From positions 23,630,001-23,694,000 of the forward strand of contig NC_058339.1 of assembly GCF_905475395.1 (NCBI RefSeq): DNA of 64,000 nucleotides, given 5' to 3'. The DNA is from Chrysoperla carnea (lineage: Eukaryota > Arthropoda > Insecta > Neuroptera > Chrysopidae). Of the stretch, positions 22,331 to 33,450 are shown piece by piece (position 1 is the first letter of the stretch; every line of letters starts with the position of its first letter). The notes beneath the pieces are model-generated. The model was not told where the DNA came from, searched no databases, and saw only the letters and a program-made list of their open reading frames with translations. A program made the translations under genes and the position numbers.

Positions 22331-24189
22331 TAAGATAGAAGGTTAAAAATTTGTAAGTAGCTTCAAATAGTGAATTTATAAAAAATGATGCAAACCCTGA
22401 TATTCAACACTATCTCTACAGACTATTTCAACAAATCTATACAGGCTATTAACTCACTCAATTGATTATTTTCAATTGTACGAAAGATTGTTTCGAAGAA
22501 AAGTTGCTGATATTATTAATTGAGAAACATTTTTGCTAGTTTAAGATTTGATCTATCTCCAACGATGTATTACATTTAGAGCTAATTTCTTTTTTCCATA
22601 ATTCTGGTACACAATGTGTTAAAGATACCGCAAATCTTTTTTCGAACGAATTCGACACGGTAGGTATGCAAGCTTCCTATGTTTGTAGCTTATGAGAGGA
22701 GTGAATCAGGATACATGTTCTCCACATCACAATTCGTATGTCTTCGACTATATCTTTTTTGACGATTTATATCATGTAATTGATGCACCCTGTATAGAAA
22801 TATATGAATATAATAAGTAGCTGTTCCAAAGTATTTAAATTTCATAAATTTTTATTTGACACAAAAAAGAATAGTCTGATTATAGTATTAATGGTGCCAA
22901 GTTTCAAACATAAATTGATTCAACGGTTAAATACAAAATATCATTGGCAATGATTTCAAATATTTTTTTAATATAGAACAAAAATTTATTTTTAAAATTG
23001 ATCGTTTATTAATTTTAATTATTTGTTGATGTAATTATTCTTAATAGAGAGAGTATTACTATCATGACACTAATATTTTATCCAAAAAATATTTTACAAA
23101 AAGAACTGTTTTTGTTCTAGATAATATAATAATTATTCAGTAGTTTACCGGTGCAAAATTTTTCCAAATTATTCTCTTCCCACGTTTACTTCGCCTCCTT
23201 TAAGCACAAGTAGGCACCCGACCTGAAAATTTCCTCCGACAATCTATGAAATAATCTTATTCCGGTAAATTATTTATTCATCAAACCTGAGGCATTTGAA
23301 TTAACTCAATTCAACCGTCTCAAGAAATATTCCCATGAAAATCGATAGGTTCTTAATGAGAAATTTTATTACCGAAAATAAGGGAATTTATTTGTATAAA
23401 TATTTTTCTTATTAATAGATAAATTTTCATAAAAAAATCGATTGAACAAGACAAATTTAACGAGAATTATGCTAAATTTACTAAAGTAAATACAGAATAT
23501 ATCAGTTCTTAAAAAAAAATTGTGATTGTAATTTCTGATAAACGTATGTTGTTATCCAAATTAGATTATAATATACAATTTAAAAAAACTCATGAGCAGA
23601 AGATCTCTGTCACTTTGGTCATATTTTCCTCATCAGAGGATTCTATTTATGTAATGTTTACTATTGAAGTGGGATGTTTTTAAAAATACGAAATATATAC
23701 AAAAAAGAGCATGAAGAAAGACCGAGGAGTTAGCACTAAAACACACTATTTTTAACATTAATTCAATTATCAATTAAATTTACAATCCTCTCTGCTTCAT
23801 CAACGGTGATTAAAACTTTAAAAACATCGACAAAATCGCTTTTATCTTTAGGAATTCGCTTCAATATATATTCGCTTCAATATTCCTGTTATAATTTTTT
23901 TTTAAATCAAGCCGTTTAGCCATAATCTGTGTCGTATAGCGTGAACAATCTTGTTTACATACAAATAGATCATTCTTTAAAAAGTTTAATTTTCTTTTCA
24001 TTAGATAGATTTTAAAAAAATCTTATTTTTTCGTTTTTCAATCAGTGTGCATTTTTCTAGTTTTATGACTGTTCCCATACATTTTGTTGACTTTCCATAC
24101 AAAGCATAAGTCTATATTTTATTGTGAAAAAGTGACAAAAAGAAAACCTTGGAGATAGATACGATTACACGAGTGTATATGTATAAAAC
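22331..24189. other. AT-rich intergenic DNA with short repeat copy
   Basis: Holds a GCACCCTGTATAG end near 22782 and a second copy of the TCAAGCCGTTTAGCCATAAT repeat near 23907 (see 6833-7929). No gene is seen. Confidence 0.4.
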
Positions 24190-24715
24190 ATTGATAAAAA
24201 ACTTTTAACAAAAAGAAAACCAACTTCAAAAGAAAAGCTTTTCCAAAACAAATTAATATGCACTAAAATAATTTTAACTACATTATATTATCGTTATTTT
24301 TTTACTTTTTAGTGCATATTAATTTATTTTGGAAAAGTTTTTCTTTTGAAGTCGGTTTTCTTTTTGTTAAAAGTTTTTTTATTTTGTAATTTTTAGTGAA
24401 TCTGAGGTACACTAATCAATTTGTCACTTAAAAAAGAACCATCGAAATCGGTTGGCGTGATATTGAGTTATTCATCCTCTTGTCGTGAATACTTAATGTA
24501 AATTTAAAACTTTTATGGTTTTCTCATGAATGCCGTTGTCAGAACTGGGCCAAAATGAAATGGAACCACACGGAAAGCACCAGATATTCAAACAGATAAA
24601 CAATCATCAAAATCGGTTCACCCAGTCAAAATTTAACACACATAAAAAAAATAATAATAATACAGTCGAATTGATAACCTCCCTCTTTTTTTTCGAAGTC
24701 GGTTAATAAAAAACA
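24190..24715 (-). mobile_element. Family-5 foldback element
   Basis: The left part is a hairpin with arms at about 24196-24266 and 24310-24378. It carries GAAAACC(A/G)ACTTC and AACAAATTAATATGCACTA. A unique body of about 320 bp follows (GGTTTTCTCATGAATGCC, CCGTGTG in reverse, AAAATCGGTTCACCCAGTC). The outer end TTTCGAAGTCGGTTAATAAA repeats the GAAGTCGGTT motif of the hairpin. The reverse copy is at 43485-44050. Confidence 0.8.
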
Positions 24716-25351
24716 ACATATATACGTAAAAGCCGAAAAATAATTTTTTTTCCAAACTTCATGAATAAAATATTGATTCATAAAATCAAATTATTTTCAT
24801 ATATGAAGAAACTTTTTTTTATACGTTTTCATAACAAGTTTATAAAAAATTAAAATGTCATTTTCTTTGATGTGACTTTTTTTGGGGTTCTGTTTTTGTT
24901 TGTTATACCTAACCTATTATTATTACACAATAGCGGCATAATATAGTTAATAAAAAAGTTTAATAGATTTATTCTTGATTTAAGTAATACAATTTGGATT
25001 GAAATCTTTCATGTAATCTAAACGTGTTCCAAAAATTTGAGCTTCATATGAGAAACATGATTCATATGAATCGCGAAAAATAAAGCCCCTCACGTTTTGG
25101 TCTTGTCTCGTGTAGTCTCCTAGAAAAAAAACCTAATATTTTAGCGCCTGCACTAATAGAACACAGAATAATCAGATTTATTTCTATTTTAATTTTAAAA
25201 GATCGTTTTTTGAGGAAATAATTAAAGGAAAAACATTATTTTTTTAATTTTTATGGTATAATTACATAATTACTCCATATAAAAATACTATGTAGGTACT
25301 ATATACAAAAATAATAAAAATAACTTGATAAAAACTCTAATTTACAAAACT
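24716..25351. other. AT-rich intergenic DNA
   Basis: Nothing recognisable is seen. Confidence 0.35.
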
Positions 25352-25454
25352 ACATGTATAAATTATTGAAAAATACGTACTATTACAAGTAATAAAATTG
25401 AAAGTTACATGTATAAATTATTGAAAATATGTACAAGTAATAAAATTGAAAGTT
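25352..25454 (+). repeat. Tandem duplication, 55 + 48 bp
   Basis: ACATGTATAAATTATTGAAA...CAAGTAATAAAATTGAAAGTT occurs twice back to back (25352-25406, 25407-25454). The second copy lacks 7 bp. Confidence 0.85.
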
Positions 25455-25498
25455 AACTATTTTATGAGAGTCATTATAATACTAATTTCAATCAAAAA

Positions 25499-26068
25499 AC
25501 AAGTGAAAACAAACAATTGACTGAGTTAATTGTTGAAATACCATGCATAGTCAGTGTTGTTTTCTTTATCACATTACACATACAAACATGTGACACATAC
25601 ATAACTGATAATCAAGTATAGTACATATTATAAAATTTCCGCCTAATTGGCGCCCTCACGGGTATACAGTGATGTTTACGAAAAAATATTCCAAACAAAA
25701 GTTGTTTAATTTATGATAAGGAACATTTTTTACATTTAAACTTTTGTTCTATCTCTAACGGTTTACAAGATGGGTCCTACGGACCCAAGACCCAATTGAC
25801 CTATGATGCTCATTTACGAACTTGACCTCATTTTTTACGTCCTGAGTACGCTGTAAAAACTTCAGCTCGATATCTTTTTTCGTTTTTGAGTTATCGTGTC
25901 CACAGACGGACGGACGGACAGACGGACAACTGGAAATGGACGAATTAGGTGATTTTATGATTTAACACCTATGACAAAAATTTTTTCCTAGCATCATTAT
26001 TTTTAAGCGTTACAAACTTGGGACTAAACTTAATATACTATGTATATTTCATATATACATGGTATAAA
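25499..26068 (+). mobile_element. Family-2 non-autonomous element, reference copy (570 bp)
   Basis: Begins ACAAGTGAAAACAAACAATTG. The first 40 bp contain an inverted pair AACAATT...AATTGTT that can form a hairpin close to the end. The element ends at ATATACATGGTATAA. It carries CGGACGGACGGACAGACGGAC. There is no coding capacity. Other copies are at 10738-11262, 16570-16765, 20972-21522, 22166-22330 and 62140-62197. Confidence 0.85.
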
Positions 26069-28854
26069 AATATACAGTGATGTTCATTCTTTCAATTTTG
26101 TACAGGAAACATCTTTGGTAAATGTTGTAGATCGAATACCTACTTTGTAGTGAAACGTAAGGATGCTAGAGGTAAGATAAGTCAATTAGAAGAGAAGTTA
26201 AATTATACCGATTTCTTGTATCAATTATTGGTTCAGATAAAAATTGGTGTTGTCAAGTGAATCGTGTATGTGTAACAGCTAGTTATTAATAAAGTCAAAC
26301 TTTATACGCTCGATTACATAATTAAATACAATAATTAGCTTATTATGATTATAAAACAGATTTTTGTTCATTTTTTTTATATGTTCTCAAAATAATAAAT
26401 ATTAAATTCTTGCCTTTGGTTAAATTCCACAAATAGTTTTATATTTCATTTTTATACACTCACAAACATGCATGTATCATCAGATTATATATATAATTAA
26501 ACAAAAGTCAAGGACCTTTAATTTTAAAAATATGGAGTGGCAGAAAAATAATACCAGAATTTCAAAATGCATTTACTTTCAGTCTAAGCCAATATAAAAA
26601 TTCTACCAAAAAATTTAAGCAAGAATTCACAAATTTTGTTTCTTAATAGAGAGAAAAAGTATTGCGATCGCAGTAGAAAGTTCTCTGGAAGGATATTCCC
26701 ATTGTTGGAATTTCGGAAAGGTTTCATTACGAACTGTTTTTTTAAGATACAATATTTAATTTTTTCGAATTATTAAAACAAAATCTATTTGAAATAGAAC
26801 ATGTTCCAATTGACTGATCTCCCTACAAATATTAGAAATGCGTCGATAGAAATGCGCAAAAGAAATTTAACATACAATGTGCCTGATATTTTTTTGAAAC
26901 ACTCTACAAATTTATGAATTACATGCACTAATTCCAAAATATATATTATTTTTAGCATTTTAAATTTGGTTTTTATTTTTGTTATTGTTTCTTTTTCAGT
27001 TTTTTTTTAATGATTATTTTTAATACGGTCATTGGACAATCCTCAAAATTTTAAAGTAAAAATATAATATTTATAATCTCTATAAACGTCACACAACGTC
27101 TGTATATTTGTCGCATTGAGCTATCTTAATTAGTCGTTCAATTATTGGGCTAACGTCTAATACAACATTTAATGAACTGGCTGGCTAATACTTTGTCCAT
27201 TCGTATACAATAATAATAGGGCGACCATTTGACAAAAAACTTATTCACCTTCAAACCAATAACACTAAATAGCCCCACTTTAAACCATGTTGATTTTTTG
27301 GAATAATTTTCTGAAGCTAATACAAAAAACCGCAAGTCAATTCACCTAGCAAACAATTTTTTCGTAAGAAAAAGGTTCGCTTACTATACTAAATTAAAAA
27401 TTTGTCGACAAAAGTTAAACTTCCATGGCATTTTTATACGCAAAGAATTTTATTTTTAAAACAAGCACATATTATTACGACACTGATTGCCAGGTAGCCT
27501 ACAATTAAACACTTTTGGAATTCCTAGCCACCGAAAGGTGACAGACTTGCCACATCCCAAACTAACAATACAATAACTCAAAATAATTGACTGGCAAAAT
27601 AATTTTTAGATTCTTTTGTCAAGTTTTCGTGACATTCATCTGTACATAGAGGTGTACAGAAAACTGTAGTGTTAATTATAATTACAGACATGTGTGTACA
27701 AGGCGTATGTATAGTAAATGTAATCTTAGATTTAAATTTTGATGTTAATATATACAGTTATTAACTACATACATGATTATTAGCATAACTGTAATGAGAT
27801 AATAATATAATGTCCATACACGTGACGGTGACGGACGATTTATATGAAGAAGCACAGAGAAAAAAAAACAGTTCAAGGTTTCACGCGATGATAATCATCA
27901 ATTTATTAGACTTAAGTATTTAATTTATCTAATCAATTTTACCATTATTTGTGTACATTGAACGTATGCTTCCGATGCTAATTGAAATGATTAAATCTTA
28001 TTAAAGTGGGACTAAAGTTACATTGAAGGTTACGTTGACCCGACATACAAGGACGAAGTAAAGTCAAATGTAGCTTTTGTCAGCATTAAAAGCAACAACT
28101 ATTTCTTAAGAAGATCCTTTCGCCGAAAATGTTAATTAAAAATATAATATTACAAAGAACATAATTTCTTTATAATATTTGTAGTAGTGAAGAAAAAATT
28201 TTTCAAAAATGTTAACATTTGTTGGCAGTCTTCCGAGAAGGTAAGACCCTACCACCTTTTCTTGAAATATACTACCAGTTAACGATCAAAAGGAGTGAAA
28301 AAAAAACTGAAAATTAGTTTTTCAAAATATTCAGGTTTCAATTTCTGCACTAAAATATATACTTTACCGTTCCTTTGATCGAAATTTATTGAGAAATAAA
28401 TAATAAACAGAAAAAAAGTAAGTATTACCAGAAAAATTTGTTCTTATAAGGCAGCAGAAAACTACTTAGATTTAAGATCATATTTTTTTTACTATATAAT
28501 TTTTAAAAAGTCAAATACTTATTTTAATCAATTAAGAATGTTCTTTCGCCGCTCAGAGGGCGAAATCACCAATTTAGGTGGACAAAAGTTTGAAATTTCT
28601 GAGTGCTTGAACTGTATTAATTTGTCACAAATAAATGACGTATTTAGGTTTGTACATTGTATCTACAAATATGGCCATCTTGAAATTACATATTTTATTA
28701 TGATCTTCAATTATGATGTTAATACCATAACAAAGTTTATGTGAAGTTAACACTTCCAAATATACATCATCCCGTTAATGGTTTTGTTATAAACAATTTT
28801 ACAAAGACCAGCATAAAGCGGACAATTGAAAAAGCGCTCATTAGTTTACAACAT
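26069..28854. other. AT-rich intergenic DNA, no gene seen
   Basis: About 2.8 kb without an open frame that shows a domain, without splice-paired frames and without repeat ends. Confidence 0.45.
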
Positions 28855-28894
28855 TGACGTCACACGACTCATAAAGTAAATAAATTCGATTTTT

Positions 28895-29235
28895 TTAATA
28901 ACACAGGCAAATTTGATCCGATCTGATTGGAATTCTTTTTGAATCCCACTAATTTTGGGTCATTCTTTTCAGCTGTTATGTTTGTTTTTCGCTAACTATT
29001 ACTTATGTGCTTAATTTCGGGACCAGGATTCCATATTCTTGAAACATATTAAAGCTAGATTAATTTTCGTCACAAATTTTTAAAATATGACCCAAATTTA
29101 GTAGGATTACATATTTGATTTATCAAAATTGGATAAAATTTGGATGTGATAGAGCAAAATTAAATTTTTTTTTATTTTGATGACGTCATAAGATTGAAAA
29201 ATTCTATTTTTTGATATCACAAATCTGATCAAATG
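28895..29235 (-). repeat. Family-3 tandem-type repeat, single unit
   Basis: Reverse orientation copy of the 58390-59062 unit: GATCCGATCTGATTGGAATT, CCCACTAATTTTGGGTCATT, GGGACCAGGATTCCATATTC and a palindromic TGACGTCA at 29181-29188. Small frames across 29107-29580 are by-products. Confidence 0.78.
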
Positions 29236-29819
29236 ACAAATTTGATCCGATCTTATTATATACTCTTTAAGATAAAACGACACGATTATGGCGACTCTGA
29301 AACAAAAATTATACCAGCTACCTTGCCTATACTCCAAATGTCGAGTCTTAAATTTTTGAAAATACCCATTTTTTCATTTGTTATAATATTCGCATTTTCG
29401 GATGTAAACTTCACACAACTCATTATACAACATTATAAAACATTAAATACGATGAAAGAAATTGAACTAAGAAGCAATCTCCGCCTGCTTAGCACTTCCT
29501 TGGTAGATTTTACTAGTATTGTAATCGTTAGGTTATACTTATTTCTTAGTCACGCAATTTCATCGTTAGACCATCATTAGTTTTTTTTATGCTTAAATAC
29601 AAACTATAGCGTAATGTATAACACAGAGATATTGTTTTTAATCAACGTTAAGAACCTTCCTTAATTTATTTGTTCGATTTGAAATTATTCTACATGCAGT
29701 ATATACATCTATTATGTCAGGATTTATTCTCTCTATTTTATTAAATAATTATTTTAATTTTTGGTTCAGTAAATTTTTTGAAAACAATTATTTGCCTCAA
29801 AATTTCGAGTGAATCGTGT
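29236..29819. other. Intergenic DNA
   Basis: A 115-codon frame (29233-29580) starts inside the preceding repeat. It shows no recognisable domain and no splice context. Confidence 0.35.
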
Positions 29820-30490
29820 GTATGAAACTTGGTCGTTTGAACTGGAAAAAATATAAAAATCAGGTTAATTTAATGATTGGATGCAGAGTTTCTAAGATAT
29901 CGCAATATTTTGATCGATTTTACTCCGTATCTCAAAAACTATTCGACCAGTCAACAAATGCACCCGATTTTTGTACTTTGTGGGTCAAACTTACCTTATA
30001 TACTAAGTTTTATCGAAATTGGAGGTAAATAAAATTTCTCGATTTTTTGCAATTTTTTTAAGGGGACACCCCTATGAAAAAATCGAGAAAATTGACAAAA
30101 AAAATTTTGCTATGGAATTTGATGAAACTCAGTGGATGGGGTAATTTTGATCCAAAAAGTATAAAAATCGGGTTAATTTAATGATTGGATGCAGAGTTTC
30201 TGAGATATCGCAATATTTGGATCGATTTTAGTCCATATCTCAAAAACTATTCGACCAGCCAACAAATGCACCGGATTTTTGTACTTTTTGGGTCAAAATT
30301 ACCTTATATACGGAGTTTTATCGAAATTGGAGATTTAAAAAAAATTTCGATTTTTTGCAATTTTTTTAAGGGATACCCCTTTAAAAAAATCGAGAAAACG
30401 CAAAAAAAAATTTTTGTTTTTGAATTTGATGAAACTCAGTGGATGGAGTCATTTTGATCCAAAAAGTATAAAAATCAGGTTAATTTAATG
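29820..30490 (+). repeat. About 308-bp tandem repeat, family 4, two units
   Basis: Two head-to-tail units (CGATTTTA landmark at 29915 and 30223) of the repeat also found at 7930-8382. Conserved blocks are GGGTTAATTTAATGATTGGA, CTATTCGACCAGYCAACAAA, AAATCGAGAAAA and GATGAAACTCAGTGGATGG. The palindrome-like GGGGTACCCCTT block is degraded here. Confidence 0.82.
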
Positions 30491-31914
30491 ATAGGACCTA
30501 TAGAAAGTTACAATGCCAATGTTGATTAAAGGGTTGAAAAATGGTATATAAGTTGAGCTATGCAGAACCCTCCAAACTGAGATAAAGGGTTAAAAAAATG
30601 GTATATAAGTTGAGTTATTTTCAAGCTAGTGTGAGGTCTTTAAAGCTTTCTAAGTATCTAATAATAAAAAGCATTTAATGAGAGACAAATTTGGTATTAG
30701 TGATGAAAAATCTCAGCTGTTTGTGAATTTTTTTTTTCTTTTTTTGAAGATACAGGTATCTCAATGATCTTTTAAGTAAATTTAGCCTCCATTCTACTAA
30801 ATATATATTTATTTATACATTTTGAATCGGCTAATAAGTATATCAAACATATAAAAGAATTAAGACAATAATTATAAATATAAGCATTTAGAATAATTAA
30901 AAATAAATAATGATAAAAATGATAATTACTACTTGCTCTAGTTAATTCTCTAACATGTGTGTTCTGTTCTATAAAAGTGTATGTATAATTGTAAATAACT
31001 ATACATGTGTATAAATGTACAGAGTATCACAAAAAGGACAAATAAGCTAAAAAGGAACTCAAAACATTAATTAAGTTTTAACACTCTGTAAGCGATACAT
31101 ACTACCGCAATGAAAAAACATGAATGTATTAGAAATACAATATCGTGTTTGATTTTACTGATATGTATTTCTAAGGACATGAAAGATAACGTGATATTTT
31201 CTCTTTCTCTAAACAGTAGTTGTATTAGCGAAGTAAATCTGTCAATGATACAACGAATACTATCATATAATGCTCATCCGTGTACATAGTATAGTACATA
31301 GTAATCGACATAGCACATTAGCAAATTGAACAACGTTACCGCTTGTACAATTCACTTCTGGATTAGACACAAATATTCGTCGAAGACTTTGTTTACTGGG
31401 TTTTCGTAAACTAAACAGTCAATTACATTCTATTTAGTCTCAAAGTATCTCTAATTTGTTTATTTACATGTATCTAGTTTTGCTGCCAAAATTATTTTTT
31501 ATAGCAAAAATGCGAACTAAAAGTGTTCAAGAATGTCTTCTATTCAGTTTTTCCTATTCTTAACGTGTTAAATAAATTTGGATTTTTTTACAGCTTTACG
31601 TTGTTGAAAACTAAACCTTTGGAATACAATAAAAAAGCGATCGATATACAATATAAAAGTAAAATAAAGCTTGTAAAAACATCTAAACATAAAGCTATTA
31701 CCCAGTTTACAAATATGTAAATATACTTACTTCTAAAATGAAAATAAACAAACATTTCTGAGACGTAAAACCAGTCATCTCTACTTGCAGAACCTCACGT
31801 CACTTCACAAAATTACGTAAAAAACGCGTGAGTAGCTTATCTTCATCAATAAGGTCTCATTTTCCCTTTATAAGAGCTTTTTGATGCGGTCGAATTCATA
31901 TTTTTGAAGAAATG
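30491..31914. other. Intergenic DNA
   Basis: A short direct duplication AATGGTATATAAGTTGAG occurs twice near 30540-30620. No gene is seen. Confidence 0.4.
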
Positions 31915-31916
31915 AA

Positions 31917-32405
31917 ATCCCTATACATTACAAATGTGAAAGTAAGGTTGTTTGATGTTTGTTTGTTTGTAACGCTTTCACGCAAAATCTACTGAATGTA
32001 TTAGAATGACATTCTATAATAATATAGCATACATTAAGTACCACATGAGCTGTAATTTACAAAGATGTAATTTTTTAAAAAAAATTTAGTCTGGCATGTC
32101 ATTACGCATTCATCATTTTCAATTATGAGCATCATTTTGAACCATAAATTAAATATTTTTGTAAAAAACGTAAAAATACAATTCATGGTCATCTATTCAG
32201 ATATATATACTCAATGAATTATGACTATTTTACATTTAAAAACAATTGAAAACTGTACATCCATTTTACCTGTGTAAAACAATCCCTACCCCTATTTGTT
32301 GTGTGTTATGGGGAAGGGGAAAAAGTGAAGTGAAGCCTATAACGTGGTAGTCGTTCTAGTCTTTACTTTTAAACCAAGCGAATCGGGCGTTTATCAAGCT
32401 AGTAT
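31917..32405 (+). mobile_element. ATCCCTA-type element, near full length
   Basis: Starts ATCCCTATACATTACAAATG followed by TGTTTGTTTGTTTGTAACGC and TTTCACGCAAAATCTACTGA. It ends in the reversed CCCATTCGCTTGG-type block and AAGCTAGTATTCAC. The left end is also present, reversed, at 36355-36490, and the right half at 18124-18405. This layout is common in insect genomes. Helitron-like is a guess. Confidence 0.65.
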
Positions 32406-32804
32406 TCACATAAAATGGCGGGATGAAGGCCTGGAAAATAATCTTATCAAAAGATACTTCCACATTAATTAAATGAATGTATATGGTATAGGTAGGTATA
32501 TAGTATTTGTAACACTTTGTAAATGTACGTATGTAATAAAGTATTGATGATTATAATAATTATAAAAAGTTTAATTAAAAACAATCATTTATAATATAAC
32601 AGAAGTTACCTACATTCTACATTCTAATTAAATTATTTTACCACCTGAGAGTATAAATGAGAGTATATAAACCACACATCACGAAAATATAATCGCCTTA
32701 TATGTAATCAATAACACATATTGACTATAATAATGAAGTTCAACTTATTTGAATTAAAGGGACCATTGATGATGCTCAATATAGTACAGGAAAACAAATA
32801 GTTA
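32406..32804. other. AT-rich intergenic DNA
   Basis: Nothing recognisable is seen. Confidence 0.35.
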
Positions 32805-33450
32805 TACAGGGTGAGCCATTTTAATGAATAAAGTCTAATAGCTCGTTTTGTTAAAAACATTTTTTCGAAAAACGTTAGCTTTCGAAGAAAATGCGACTTA
32901 AAAATATGATATTAAAGTCTATCGATAACTGTAGGTCAAAGTCATGGACACAGGCAAATGTCCTCTATTGCCCTTGACAAGTTTTGCAACAACGGCATAT
33001 TTTTAAGTCAAATTTCCTCCGAAAGCTGACAATTTGCCCCAATTTCTTAGTCCGCCACCAAAGTAGCAAAGAGTAACATTCATAATAAGAGTAATCACGA
33101 CTAGCTAATTCTTACTGATGATGACTACTTGGTAGTCGAAAAACGTATTTATAAAATACAAAAAAATTATCTAGGAAATTGGGGCAAAAATCGAAATTTA
33201 TTTCGAAATATCCTAGAGTTCTCATTTATTATCTTCGATAATATTGATACTATCTCTTTCCGTTTAGGCTCTAAATTGGCTACTAAGGAAACTTGAAGAA
33301 ATACATTCAATCTGATATCAGAACTAATGTTTCCCATCAATCTGATACCCCCCCCCATCAAACTCTGCAACTTCTGTTAAAGTTATTTTTTGATTAGTTA
33401 ACTGCGAAACGAGCTATTAGTCATTATAAATTAAAATGACACACCCTGTA
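32805..33450. mobile_element. CAGGGTG-ended DNA transposon derivative, 646 bp
   Basis: Inverted ends of about 44 bp: TACAGGGTGAGCCATTTTAA... and, reversed from the right, TACAGGGTGTGTCATTTTAA..., both running into CTAATAGCTCGTTT. The outer TA on each side is a likely TA target duplication. The interior has a run of 7 C near 33350 and no transposase. The minus-strand frame 33167-33370 is not a gene. Confidence 0.8.

Noticed and set aside
29233..29580. 115-codon plus-strand frame as a gene
   Set aside because: It starts inside the family-3 repeat and has no recognisable domain.
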